Positions 9,839-19,794 of a stretch of 30,340 bases of DNA are shown piece by piece. The stretch covers positions 69,420,727 through 69,451,066 of the forward strand of contig NC_087063.1 of NCBI RefSeq assembly GCF_963678635.1, written 5' to 3'. How positions within the stretch are numbered: the first letter of the stretch is position 1; every line of letters begins with the position of its first letter. The position numbers and the translations under genes are program-made. The notes below the pieces were generated by a model that was not told where the DNA came from, ran no database searches, and was given only the letters and a program-made list of their open reading frames with translations. The DNA comes from Symsagittifera roscoffensis. Lineage: Eukaryota; Xenacoelomorpha; Acoela; Convolutidae.

Positions 9839-10570
9839 CAGTGCTGATTTAAATTAACCGGACAAAACGCGTTAAACTTGAAATTTAAAACGCATTTTTC
9901 TCAAATTGGGTTGAGTATAAGTGAAAACTTATGAAGACAAAACTGGCTTAAAATTTTAGCAGAACCAATATGGTGTAATTTGTTTTGCGAAATTGAGGCC
10001 CGAAATTTTACCCCAAAAATGGGTCATTTTGGCTTTTCTTAGTTAGTCAAAAATTACGCTGAAATTACCCAGTCAATCACAGACATAATTATATCAAATA
10101 GAGCCTCTTACGTAGGCCAACAAACTTTAAGAAGAGTATATTCTCCAAAACAATGTATAAATTAATTTATTTTTGTTTGATAGACAAAAAAGGTCGTTTT
10201 TACTATATAAAATACCCACTTTTGATTTAAAAACAATTTTTAAACAATTTGCAAATTTTTTTGGAGAATGCACCCTATTTAAAGTTTGCTGGCCTACGTA
10301 AGGGGCTCACTTTGATATACTTATATTTGTGATCGATTGAGTAATTTCAGCGTAATTTTTGACTAACTAAGAAAAGCCAAAATGACCCATTTTTGGGGTA
10401 AAATTTGGGGCCTGAATTTCGCAAAACAAATTACACCATATTAATTCTGCTAAAATTCTAAGCAAGTTTTGTCTTCATAAGTTTTCACCTAAACTCAACC
10501 CAATTTGAGAAAAACGCGTTTTAAATTTCAAGTTTAACGCGTTTTGTCCGGTTAATTTAAATCAGCACTG
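9839..10570. mobile_element. Tc1/mariner-type foldback MITE with TA target site
   Basis: A 732-bp near-palindrome begins CAGTGCTGATTTAAATTAAC and ends with its reverse complement. TA lies on both sides (9837-9838, 10571-10572), the standard Tc1/mariner target duplication, and CAGTG ends are common in that superfamily. The arms run about 320 bp each (9839-10160, 10260-10570) around a short AT-rich loop. No transposase is present. Confidence 0.85.
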
Positions 10571-10847
10571 TACTTTTAAGGAAAATATTATTTTATGGGC
10601 CAAAACTACTAAAAACTTTTCAATTACTATCTCGTTATTAATAATCTGACATGAATGGATTATTTAAAGACAGCTATCATATAAAACTCGTGGCATTGAA
10701 AACAATTTTTTTAAATTTAATTCGGATCTAACTAGCAATCTCCCTCCTTTCATGGAGCAGGTTATTAAATACGTTAAGTTAATTGAATTTTTGAGTAATC
10801 GGAATGCAGCAATATTCGATTTTTCAATTCAAGAGTTAGTGCTAATT

Positions 10848-11383
10848 GTTCCGACTTCCGATACGAAAGTAACGGAATATTTGTGCTCGGGGTGGGTTTT
10901 TTTTCTTCAGACAAATTTCGACTTTTTAACTAGCCATTTTTGACGGAATTTTTTTTATATCATTCGAAAGCCATTGTTGTCTTGAGCTTAATATTGAAAG
11001 AATATTTCACCTGTGATCATTTTGCGTAAAGTTATGAGGGTTTAAAGATTGCCATTTTGGCCATTTTGACCAATTTGGGACAATTAACGTGCGATATCAT
11101 TCGCGCTATTAACGCGTGAGCGGAGATTTAATCCGTCTTATAAATTGTTCCAAATTGGTTGAACAAAGCTTATTTGCCATAATTGATTTGTTACAAGGAA
11201 CGAAATTTATCTTTTTGTACCTTATATGGCGTGTGGGGGGATGATTTTTATTTAAAAAATTCAAATTAAAAAAAATCATTTTATTTTATTTCATTTAATT
11301 TTTTTATGCTCTTAATACTGCTCCATAAACCTTAAAAGACAGTAAGAACATTCAGGGCTTCGCTCTGATATGAGCAGTCTTGT
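10848..11383 (+). mobile_element. Helentron-like non-autonomous element (copy 1)
   Basis: It starts GTTCCGACTTCCGATACG and ends at the hairpin TCAGGGCTTCGCTCTGA followed by GAGCAGTCTTGTT. The subterminal AGTAAGAAC is a degraded copy of the inverted start sequence (7 of 9). The internal order is the same as copy 2 throughout, including GGCGTGTGGGGGGATGATTT. Confidence 0.7.
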
Positions 11384-11657
11384 TTACTGTTTCTATTTAC
11401 AGGGTTGGAGATTCTTTAGTATATACTAATGGGCGCGATTGTTAAGTAGATCCTTCAATTTTTTATTTGAATTTTGTATTTCAAGCTGTACCAAAAACAC
11501 TCATTTAGCTAAGAGAAATCAAATAACCTGCCTAGTATCATTGCAAAACTATGATAACTATAGTCCGACTCCATTTTATTTTCTATGGAGTAACTTCACT
11601 AAAAAAAATTGATGATTTTTTCAAAATAAAACTCATAAAAATTAGGAATTTGTTTTT

Positions 11658-12151
11658 GTTCCGACTTTCGATACGAAAGTAACGGAATATTTGTGCTCGG
11701 AGTGGGTTTTATTTTTCTTCAGACAAATTTCGACTTTTTAACGAGCCATTTTTGACAGAATTTTTAAATATCATTCGAAAGGTATAGCTGTCTTGGGCTC
11801 AAATTTGAAAAAATATTTCACCTGTGATTATTTTTGGTAAAGTTACGGGGGTTTAAAAATTGCCATTTTGGCCAATTTGGTACAATTAACGCGCGATATA
11901 TTTCGCGCTATTAACGCGTAAGCGGAGAGTTTATCCGTCTTAGATATCGTTCCAAATTGGTTAAAAGAAGCTTATTTGCCATAATGGCGTATGGCGTGTG
12001 GGGGGATGATTTTCATAAAAAATTTCAAATTTTAGAATTTTTTTTTTCATTTTGTTTTATCTCAGTGAAGTTTTTAATGTTATTACTGCTCCATAAACCT
12101 TAAAAGGCAGTCGGAACATTCAGGGCTTCGCCCTGATACGAGCAGTCTTGT
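11658..12151 (+). mobile_element. Helentron-like non-autonomous element (copy 2, best preserved)
   Basis: The 5' end is GTTCCGACT (11658-11666), containing a 7-bp hairpin ACTTTCG-ATA-CGAAAGT (11664-11680). Near the other end AGTCGGAAC (12109-12117) is the exact reverse complement of the 5' nine bases, followed by hairpin TCAGGGC-TTC-GCCCTGA (12120-12136) and GAGCAGTCTTGTT. A 5' terminal repeat matched by a subterminal inverted copy just before a 3' hairpin is the layout known for Helentron-associated elements (HINE/DINE-1 type). There is no coding capacity. Superfamily placement is inferred from this architecture. Confidence 0.75.
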
Positions 12152-12167
12152 TGATCTTTTGTTTTTG

Positions 12168-12640
12168 AAAATCATCCCCACACCCTATGTAAAGTTGAAG
12201 GTGATATATTTTGCTTAATGCAAAATATTAAACAGAACAATAAGCATGCCTCAATTCAGTTTGGAACGATTTCTATTACGAATTAAATCTCGGTGTTTTT
12301 ATCACCAAATATAGAGCGCGTTATTTGTCCCAAATTGATCATTCCTAGCCCCCATAAAAAAGAAGACAGGTAAAAATTTTTGGCTCTTTTTCATTTTCCC
12401 CCCACCCCACCTCACACGAGCACCAATTTCATGGTGTAACGAGTGGTTTTACAAGGTTAATTATCAAAATCAAATATGTTTGCCGTGGCCTTATTAGTCC
12501 GTATGCCAATTTTCATCGAATAATGTGAACAAATTTTTCATTGTTGGGGGGAAAAGGTAAAAGAGCCAAAAAGTTGTTAGTTCAAAAGTCTGGAGAAAGA
12601 AACACCCCGAGCGCAAATATTACGTCACTTCCTTCGAAAA
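12168..12640 (-). mobile_element. Helentron-like copy 3, split by a MITE
   Basis: Reverse-orientation family sequence (AAAATCATCCCC..., GATTTCTATTACG..., TTGTCCCAAATTG) runs to 12381 and resumes after the MITE at 12568 with GTCTGGAGAAAGAAACACC and CCGAGCGCAAATATTACG. The terminal hairpin at its left end is missing. Confidence 0.6.
12382..12567. mobile_element. GGCTC MITE, subfamily 2, nested in Helentron-like copy 3
   Basis: Ends GGCTCTTTTTCATTTTCCCC and GGGGAAAAGGTAAAAGAGCC. The interior shares AACGAGTGGTTTTACAAGGT with the copies at 13228, 24463 and 26154. No intact target duplication is visible, so one junction may have been altered. Confidence 0.75.
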
Positions 12641-12687
12641 TTAGAAAAAAAACAATATCTTTTGGTCTGTGTTCAGCCAAGTTTAAT

Positions 12688-12799
12688 CTCTCTATCTCTC
12701 TCTATCTCTCTTGTCTCTCTCTCTCTATAATATTTCTCTCGATCTCTCTCTCTATCTCTATCCCCATCTCTATCCCCATCTCTATCTCTATCTCTCTCC

Positions 12800-12841
<42 letters not shown>
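12688..12841 (+). repeat. CT-rich microsatellite (CTCT/TATC)
   Basis: About 150 bp of CTCTCT interleaved with CTATCTCTAT and CCCATCTCTAT, ending in a pure (CT)n tract. Confidence 0.95.
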
Positions 12842-12843
<2 letters not shown>

Positions 12844-12924
12844 AATGAGAGTCAAAATATGCCTAGCTCAATTCAATAATCTACTTGAAAGTATAAGAAA
12901 AGAAACGATAAACCAACAAGACTA

Positions 12925-13490
12925 TCAAGGTAAAGCTCTGACTGTTCTGACTGCCCCTTAATCCATATTAAATAGCTTTCAAGAAAGGAAAATATCCATT
13001 CGAAAAATTTAAAACATGGATTTTATCAGAAATCGAGTGTGAAAATGTGAGTCGTACAAACTTAATTAGATCAATTTGCTAGCCTCAATTCCTTTTGGAA
13101 CGATTTTGTTGTGCGTGCGGGATATTTCGTCTCGCGTAGATAATTCGCGTTACAGTTTGAGCATTATGAATTAAATCTTCAAATCGCGCATAAATTAGTC
13201 CAAAGCATGGCCAAAATGGCAATTTTTGGCTCTTTTTCCTTCGCCCCACCTGCAAGTTTTTTAGAGTAATTTCTCTGTTCACATTGTCGGATTGTTATGA
13301 AATTTGGCATACGGACTATTTAGGCCCTGACAAACATTTAGTCTTCATACTCAACCTTGTAAAACCACTCGTTACACCATGAAGTCTATACTTATGTGAG
13401 GTGGGGGTGGGGAACGAAAGAGAGCCCAATTTTTTTTAGCTCCCAGGACTTTGCAAAAATGATCAGAGGTAAAAAAAAATTTCAAATTTG
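12925..13490 (-). mobile_element. Helentron-like copy 4, split by a MITE
   Basis: The family end AACAAGACT...TCAAGGTAAAGCTCTGA is at 12917-12945. Degenerate internal sequence (CCAAAATGGCAATTTTT) runs to 13227 and resumes at 13427 with AATGATCAGAGGT. It is more diverged than the other copies, so its limits are approximate. Confidence 0.45.
13228..13426. mobile_element. GGCTC MITE, subfamily 2, nested, with exact 8-bp TSD
   Basis: Ends GGCTCTTTTTCCTTCGCCCC and GGGGAACGAAAGAGAGCC. CAATTTTT is repeated exactly at 13220-13227 and 13427-13434. It lies in inverted orientation relative to the copy at 12382 and interrupts Helentron-like copy 4. Confidence 0.9.
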
Positions 13491-13693
13491 GTTGCAGGGA
13501 GTCGACGGGATATAAAATTATTTGTTGAAAAAAAAACTATCATTTTGATTGCCGATAATTAACTTCTTCAAACTCAAAAATTCAAAAAAAAAATTGAGTT
13601 AGAGCAATGTTTTAAAAATTTCGAAAATATTTTATTCGTTCAAAATTGAAAATCTTCTTTTTTCCCTACCTGTGAAAATTTTTTGGTGCTCTC

Positions 13694-13833
13694 GGCTCTT
13701 TTCCAGTTTCCCAACCCCCTCGTAAAATTTCAAAATAAAGTTGTTCAAAAATTGTTCAATGGCTTTTTGCATGTAAGAAATGTTGTGAAAATTTGTTCAC
13801 CAAAAAAATCAAGGGGGGAACTGGAAAAGAGCC
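13694..13833. mobile_element. GGCTC MITE, short subfamily 3
   Basis: 140 bp between GGCTCTTTTCCAGTTTCCC and GGGAACTGGAAAAGAGCC. Flanks GTGCTCTC and GTGTTCTT match at 6 of 8 positions. The interior (ACCCCCTCGTAAAATT) is shared, inverted, with 24270-24418. Confidence 0.8.
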
Positions 13834-13874
13834 GTGTTCTTAAAGCTCACCAAGTCTGATTAATAACAAAATTG

Positions 13875-14092
13875 GGCTCTTTTCCAGTTTCCCCCCCTTT
13901 CAAAATACCGAGTTTTATGTTTATTTTACGTGTTATTACGGCTAAATGCGTGATGTTACGCTGTAAAGTATGAACAACAAATCTGTTCACAGTTGTCGAT
14001 TTGTTCACCACGCCAAATTTCATTGCATTATGACAACGTTAAATAAGCTTTTCAAAATTGAAATTGAAAGAAGGGGAAATAGGAAAAGAGTC
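13875..14092. mobile_element. GGCTC MITE, subfamily 1, with exact 8-bp TSD
   Basis: Inverted copy of 8227-8440, highly similar through the interior (ATGCAATGAAATTTGGCGTG on the opposite strand). The target duplication CAAAATTG is exact at 13867-13874 and 14093-14100. The right end reads GAGTC instead of GAGCC. Confidence 0.9.
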
Positions 14093-14100
14093 CAAAATTG

Positions 14101-14480
14101 GCATGGTGACTGATAAGGCTTATTCAACAAGGGTATTTTGTCACCTTAACTAAACATGTGTAGCCAATTCATTACACCGTTGCTACTCATAAGAATGTAA
14201 GTTGTGGCTTTTTTATTTTTGTCTCCTTTGAAGACAGCTTTTAGTCTGGGAGGGTTGCGACATATCAATTTTGAGTGCGCGGCAATTTTTGGCAGAAGGC
14301 CGGCAACCTTCCTATACAACACTCATCACTCATTCCAATGAAAAGTCAAACCATCTCTTGATTGGGCAATAACAACTTATACATTTAAATTTTCAACAAT
14401 TTTTTGCTGGCAGATTCTGCGCTTGGTCGTTTTGTTTCTTAGTGTCTTGATTTGCAAATCTATCAAAACTTATCTGTCAA
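14101..14480. other. 3' flank of the lectin-like exon
   Basis: No coding motif. On the minus strand an AATAAA at 14217-14212 lies about 265 bp beyond the lectin-like stop codon and could be its polyadenylation signal. Confidence 0.35.
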
Positions 14481-14889
14481 TTACTTATTGCAATGGAACT
14501 CTGCCTCGTGTTCACAGAATACCAAATGAGACTCTTCAATACACGAAGCTGGTTTCAAGCCCCCCTCCACCATCACGCTACAAGGCTGCATGTTTTCAGG
14601 CGGGGGGATATTAATTGGACCGTATTCTGAGGGATAATTGAAAGTCGTTTGGGTCTCGACTGTCGATGATATTTCCTCTTTGAGCCAGAGACTGTCAATC
14701 ATCTGTGCTCCCGTGTTCATGTTGCCCCAAAAGGGGTCCCCAGTGACTCCGAGAACTGGACTGTCGTCGCCGGTGTTGCCGTCGATTGAAAATGAGTTGA
14801 CCATGTGGACATAGCCAGTCCATACATCCCAGTTGGGGTTTCCTTTGCTCAGGTTGCTAACTTGCTCCATGCTGTTTGGCACAATCAGA
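14481..14889 (-). CDS. C-type lectin-like domain, terminal exon
   Basis: The minus strand has a strong 3' splice site, TTTTTCTTTTCCAG, ending at 14890. The exon then reads in frame for about 135 residues to TAA at 14481-14483. It opens LIVPNSMEQVSNL, matching the alpha-helical part of a C-type lectin fold. It then has WTGYV at the conserved WxG position, and it closes with QPC, KPASC and FCEHE, which fit the second, third and fourth canonical cysteines. An extra Cys (FHC) follows just before the stop. The usual Ca/sugar motifs EPN or QPD are absent (PPPENMQP stands near that place), so calcium-dependent sugar binding is doubtful. The first cysteine and any signal peptide must lie on an upstream exon at higher coordinates, which I could not find before the repeats at 15430. 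It could be a real terminal exon or a stranded gene fragment. Confidence 0.65.
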
Positions 14890-15429
14890 CTGGAAAAGAA
14901 AAAGGCTCTTAAAATTTGTTTGAAAATTGATCTGAAAACTGATCATACAATAATTTGAAACTGAGAAGTCCAGCTAACAAATTTTATTGCTGTTTGTAAT
15001 GTTAAAAATTATTTTGCATAGGCTTTTCTTAAACGAACTACGAACTTCAGAAAATCAAAGGGATGGGTCTATTAAACAGACGAAGAAAAGGAACTTTTAT
15101 GCGCGAAGTGATAAGACTTCATGCCCTCTTAAGCCCTAAATTTAGCGAAATTTCAATGCATTATGACCAAGTTAAAAAACAGTTGGCTCTTTTCTGTTTC
15201 CACACTTTTAAACTTATCTTTGGAAAACCATTTGGCTCTTTTGCACTACCCCTTCCACAATTCAAATTTTCCATTTTCGTAGTTGTTTTACGTGTTAAAA
15301 AGGCGATTTACGAGGAGAAAGAAAAAAACCTGTGGAGGGGATTGGAATTCTCTGTTTGCATATTGGACTGATTTTGAAATGATGGCTTTTCTACCAATTA
15401 CCTCCCACGAGATATGATCAGCAAATTTT
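14890..15429. other. Putative intron/upstream flank with MITE scraps
   Basis: No exon with a lectin N-terminal signature is seen. Two partial GGCTC MITE left ends occur close together (GGCTCTTTTCTGTTTCC at 15184, GGCTCTTTTGCACTACCCC at 15233). Confidence 0.4.
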
Positions 15430-15650
15430 GTTCCGACTTTCGAAGAAAGTGCGGAGTATTTATATTTGAAGTGGTTTTTTATTCAGTCAATTTTCGACTG
15501 TTTAACTCAGTTGTTTTGACGCAAATTTTTATATCATCTGAAAGCTATTGTTATCCTGAACTCAAACTTAAGAAAATATTTCACCTGTGACCAATTTTTT
15601 TTAAGTTATGTGGATTTGAAAATTGCTAATTTGGGAGAATTAATATGAGC
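15430..15650 (+). mobile_element. Helentron-like copy 5, truncated, head-on with copy 6
   Basis: Starts GTTCCGACTTTCGAAGAAAG and follows the family through TTTCACCTGTGACC to about 15640. There it runs into an oppositely oriented copy, losing its own 3' half. Confidence 0.6.
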
Positions 15651-16147
15651 ATGAGTGCTCGTAGCAGGGCAAAACCTTTTAAGGTCTATGGAGCAGTAAT
15701 AACAGGAAAAAAATGAATGTATTAAAATAAAAAATTATAAAATTGAGATATTTTTGTGAAAATCATCCCCCAAACGCCATATAAAGTGCAAAGAGATTAA
15801 TTTTGCCTCTATTAATAAACCAATTATGGCAAACAAGCTTCCTTCAGTCAATTTGGAACAATTTCTAAGACGGATTAAAACTCCGCTTACCCGTTAATAG
15901 CGCAAAACATATTACGCGTTAATTGTCTCAAATTGGCCAAAATGGCAATCGTTACACCCCCATAACTTAACGAAAAAATATCACTGGTGAAATTTTTTTC
16001 AAATTTAAGCTTGGGACAACAATGCGTTTTGAATGATTTTGAAACAATTTTGACAAAAATTGCTAATAAAAACTTCAAAGTTTGTCTGAAGAAAAAATCA
16101 CTCCGAGCACAAATATACCATTACTTTTGTTACGAAAGTCGGAACAA
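15651..16147 (-). mobile_element. Helentron-like copy 6, first unit of a tandem array
   Basis: Opposite orientation, from GTGCTCGTAGCAGGGC at the left to ACGAAAGTCGGAAC at 16134-16147. It contains the family landmarks AAAATCATCCCCCAAACGCC and CCCATAACTTAACG. Confidence 0.7.
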
Positions 16148-16157
16148 CGATTAAGAA

Positions 16158-16639
16158 AAATGCTCGTATCAGAGCGAATCACTGAAAGATTTGACTTTCT
16201 TTTAAGGTTTATCGGGCGGTAATAACATAAAAAACTTAATTGTAAAAAAATTTGAAAATCACCAAACGCCATATAAAGTATAAAATGATAAATTTTGCTC
16301 ATAGTATCAATCCAATTATGGCAAATAAGCTTCCTTCAATCAATTTGGAACGATTTCTAAGACGGATTAAAACTCCGCTTACACGTTAATAGCGCAAAAC
16401 ATATTACGCGTTAATTGTCTCAAACTGGCCAAAATGGCAATCTTTACACCCCCATAATTTAACGAAAAAATATCACTGGTGAAATTTTTTTCAAATTTAA
16501 GCTTGGGAGAACAATGCGTTTTGAATGATTTTGAAACAATTTTGACAAAAATTGCTAATAAAAATTTCAAAGCTTGTCTGAAGAAAAAAACACTCCGAGC
16601 ACAAATATACCATTACTTTTGTTACGAAAGTCGGAACAA
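16158..16639 (-). mobile_element. Helentron-like copy 7, second tandem unit
   Basis: The unit is almost identical to copy 6 from about 16310 to 16640 (period about 491 bp) and is joined to it by the short linker GATTAAGAAAAA. Its left end, TGCTCGTATCAGAGCGAATC, is a degraded family hairpin. Confidence 0.75.
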
Positions 16640-16648
16640 CAATTAAGA

Positions 16649-17100
16649 AAAATGCTCGTATCAGAGCGAATCCCTGAATGATTTGACTTTCTTTTAAGGT
16701 TTATCAAGCGGTAAGAACATTAAAAATTTTATTGTAAAAAAAATTGAAAATCACCAAACGCCATATAAAGTATAAAATGATAAATTTTGCTCATAGTATC
16801 AATCCAATTATCGCAAATAAGCTTCCTTCAATCAATTGGAACGATTTCGAAGACAGGATTAAACTTCCGCTTACGCGCTAATAACGCGAAATAATCGCGC
16901 GTTAGTGGTCCCAAGTTGGCTTAAATGGCAATCGTTTAACCCCCATAAATTTATGAAAAGTGATCACAGGTAAACTATTTTTTCAAATTTAAGCTCAGGA
17001 CGACAATGCGTTTTGAAGGATAAAGTTTTCTTGAAAAGATAAAAAGCAGTTAAAAAAGTAAAAAGTTGAAATTGGTCTGAAGAAAAATTGGTACTTTGAA
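16649..17100 (-). mobile_element. Helentron-like copy 8, third tandem unit, decayed end
   Basis: Begins with AATGCTCGTATCAGAGCG again after linker AATTAAGAAAAA, 491 bp from copy 7. Its right part diverges, and the GTCGGAAC terminus is lost after GTCTGAAGAAAAATTGG near 17090. Confidence 0.65.
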
Positions 17101-17784
17101 ACCACAACCACCTATTCTTTAGTCAAAATACCGTAAGGAGTGTCATTGTCCTCCTAATTGTTAATAATAGCTCCGAGCGGCTGGGTTTTCGATAGAAAAT
17201 AAGTTCCACCCGTTAAACCAAAAACTACTCTGCGAAGTTTTAATATTTTTACTTAAAAACTATCAATATGCTACTAAAAAAATAAACAAAATTTATAAAA
17301 TTAGATAAACTATGTACACCAAAGATAAAGGAAAATTTGTGCTGAACAAATTTTATAATGGAACTGGGCTACTAGACCAAAGCTCTTTCTTATTTTTGAT
17401 CTTCGCCTTGTGGCAGAACTATGATTTTTGTGCATTAAATTGTGCCTGTTATATCCAATGAGTTTCAATTCACATTGTATTTCAAATGTGGTGATCTACA
17501 ATAGTTTTTATACCATATTTTTACCGCCTCGACATTTTATTCCACTAATCTCTACCCCTCTAGGTTTATTGGACTTTAGACGCCAACTTAAATTGGATAA
17601 AATTTCAGAGAAAAAAGTGATTTTTGGACAAAAAGCAACTTTGGTAAAGTTTCAAGTTGTATACCGTATGTTATAAGAAGATGGCTAAAAGAGGGAAACT
17701 TGAAGTAAAATCGATGAAACATTTTTCAGCTTGAACGTGCATTCTGATCCGATATCTGTTGGTTCAAAAAATCAAAAAATATTA
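17101..17784. other. Unassigned AT-rich interval
   Basis: No gene or repeat recognised. The + strand frame 17428-17676 has no supporting motif, splice context or composition change. Confidence 0.4.
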
Positions 17785-18288
17785 AACAAGACTGCTTGTA
17801 TCAAGGCAAAGCTCTGAATGTTGCGACTGCCTTTTCAGGTCTATGGAGCAGTATTAACATGAAAAAATTAAAAATAATAAAAAGAAACAAAAAAATGGTT
17901 TTTTGTGAAAATCATCCCCCACACGCAATATAAAGTGCAAAGTGATAAATTTTGCTCCTTAGTGACAAATTAATTATGGCAAAAACACTTCATTTAATCG
18001 ATTTTCAAGGCAAATGAAATCTCCGTTGACACTTTAATAGCGCGCTTCAAATAAACCGAGGTTAATTGTCCCAAATTGGCCAGAATGGCAAACTTTAAAC
18101 CCCCATAAGTTTACGAAAAGCGATCACAGGTGAAATATTTTTCAAGTTAAAACTCAGGAGAACAATATGCTTTGAATGATAAAAAACTTTTTTTGTCAAA
18201 GTTGACTAAGGAAAAAGTCGGAATTTGTCTGAAGAAAAAAACCACCCCGAGCACAAACAGTCCGTTACTTTCGTTTCAAAGTCGGAAC
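17785..18288 (-). mobile_element. Helentron-like copy 9
   Basis: Left end AACAAGACTGCTTGTATC with a decayed hairpin; subterminal GTTGCGACT; right end TTTCAAAGTCGGAAC at 18288. All internal landmarks are present, including AAAATCATCCCCCACACGC. Its right part (from 18168) was copied to 22658-22783. Confidence 0.7.
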
Positions 18289-18696
18289 AATTAGTAGTTT
18301 GGGATATATTGCGGTCTTATAACACGCATGAGCGGCGGATTAGTGCGTTCGACACTGAATTGAAGCAAAACATTTGATTGTATCACTAGAATACAAGACG
18401 CTAAATACATCTCTGTAGTTTACATTAGCGTGTAGGGAGATAAATTGAAAAAAAAAAGTTTTTTTTTCTTCCGATAATTTTGCCATTTTTTCAACAGGAA
18501 AAAGACTTTTAAAATGACTTTAAAATGCAGTCCGAACATTCAGGGTTTCGCCCTGATACACAATTAGACTTGTACAGTTGTAGACCAGAATTCTTTAAAT
18601 TGCAAGAACATGCTGAAAAAAAGACAATCCAACATAATGAAAAACATCATCTGAAATCGGCAAATTTTTGCTACCGGATCTACTTAATCATCCGCC

Positions 18697-18701
18697 TATG
18701 G
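18697..18701 (+). repeat. Copia target-site duplication TATGG, left copy
   Basis: TATGG directly precedes the LTR at 18702 and recurs directly after the outer right LTR at 23483-23487. A third copy lies before the inner boundary of that LTR near 23190. Confidence 0.85.
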
Positions 18702-18987
18702 TGTTAAGATTCAGAGTTAGAGCAACTAAGATTAAGAGCTGGGGTTAGAGACTGAGATAAAATCTGAGGTTTGAACTGAGGATTGAGAAGAGGTAGTGAT
18801 TGTTGAATAATGAATTGAAAGAAGTGAATATAAATGACAAGACAAACTAAGCATCACAAAAGTACCAGTTAATTAATTACTGACTAATTCATTAGTTTGA
18901 GATCACTAATTGACCTTGTCTGAGTTTAATCAGTTGTGACTACATTTCAATTATTCTGTCTGAGCTTGAGACGGTCTGACCTCAACA
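18702..18987 (-). repeat. Copia 3' LTR (286 bp)
   Basis: On the + strand it runs TGTTAAGATTCAG...GACCTCAACA, with TG...CA ends. It differs from 23195-23482 at roughly 8% of sites. Because the element reads on the minus strand, this is its 3' LTR. The adjoining purine-rich CCAGAGTGGA (minus) could be the polypurine tract. Confidence 0.85.
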
Positions 18988-18999
18988 TCCACTCTGGCT

Positions 19000-19790
19000 G
19001 AATTGGCTTTGTCCAACGTCAGGCTGCAACCCATCAAGGTTCGACGCTACTGTTCCACCTTAGCTTTGCTAAGGGTTTTTCTCAACAAGTCAGCTTCCAT
19101 GAACTCAGTAGGGCAATATTGGAGTTTAACTGTCTCATCTTCCACTCGTCCTCGAACAAAGGGGTTTTTCACATCGATTGTTTCGCTCGCTTCTGCATCA
19201 CAGGACTCTTGCACATCTTGATACAGCTTTGGTTGTCCTCCTTGATGACAGTTGGTCCGTCAATAAGTACGCCCGTCTCATCGAGAAATTGAGCCTCTTG
19301 AACCGCTGCTGCCATTGTTGGTACTCAGCCTCACTGGTAGATATGGCTGCAGTTGGTTGCTTCTTCGAGCTCCAACTAATTGCTGCCCCCGCCTTCTGCA
19401 AATAAAAGCTGCAGCCAGTAGTTGACCTTCTATCATCCAAATCTCCAGCCCAGTCAGCATTTTCGGATCCGTAGAGTTTTACATCACCAGCTTCCTTAGT
19501 GTAGCAGAGCTCCAGATCTTTGCTCCCCTTCAGGTAACGAAGAACCCTCTTTGCAGCCATCCAGTACATACTTCCCGGATTCTCCAGTAAACGAGAGAGT
19601 TGCGTAGTTGCGTCACAGTAGCTAGGATATCAGGACTTGTTTGCTTAGTTATGTACAATAATGAGCCCACAATGCCTCTGTAGTCTTCAGCCTTCATGGA
19701 TACTGCCTCTGCTGACCCATTGTCAGGGCAGCCTTTCTTCGACAGTTGAGCGCTGATGTTGTGCCCCCAGAGCCCCCAGAGCCAGCTCAT
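19000..19790 (-). pseudogene. Copia RNase H and C-terminus, frameshifted
   Basis: From right to left: EDYRGIVGSLLYI and TSPDILATVTQL (end of RT/connection); then GSENADWAGDLDDRRSTTG and STSEAEY (Copia RNase H); then, in other frames, KLQYCPTEFMEADLLRK, matching the family's C-terminal region. The frame changes several times, including right after SEAEY where the usual helix sequence is lost. Confidence 0.85.
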
Positions 19791-19794
19791 CTTG

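Larger units (their letters stand above)
18168..18987 (+). repeat. Left member of an ~820-bp direct repeat flanking Copia
   Basis: It is matched by 22658-23482. It comprises the right part of Helentron-like copy 9, a spacer, TATGG and a full LTR. A further hairpin end of the Helentron-like type lies within it (AGTCCGAAC, then TCAGGGTTTCGCCCTGA near 18530-18558). Confidence 0.85.

Noticed and set aside
12673-12855. Open frame of Arg/Glu dipeptides (minus)
   Set aside because: It is a translation of the CT-rich microsatellite.
15651-17100. CRISPR-like or satellite array of ~490-bp repeats
   Set aside because: Units are far too long for CRISPR and carry transposon-like termini and dispersed relatives in both orientations.
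10848-18288. Canonical Helitron ends (5' TC, 3' hairpin then CTRR)
   Set aside because: The sequence after the hairpin ends in CTTGTT, not CTRR, and the start is GTTCC. The asymmetric subterminal repeat fits the Helentron branch better.
18525-18707. 60-codon frame repeated at 23018-23200
   Set aside because: Both copies lie in the duplicated transposon flank and span a Helentron-like terminal hairpin; the similarity is due to the DNA duplication, not coding selection.
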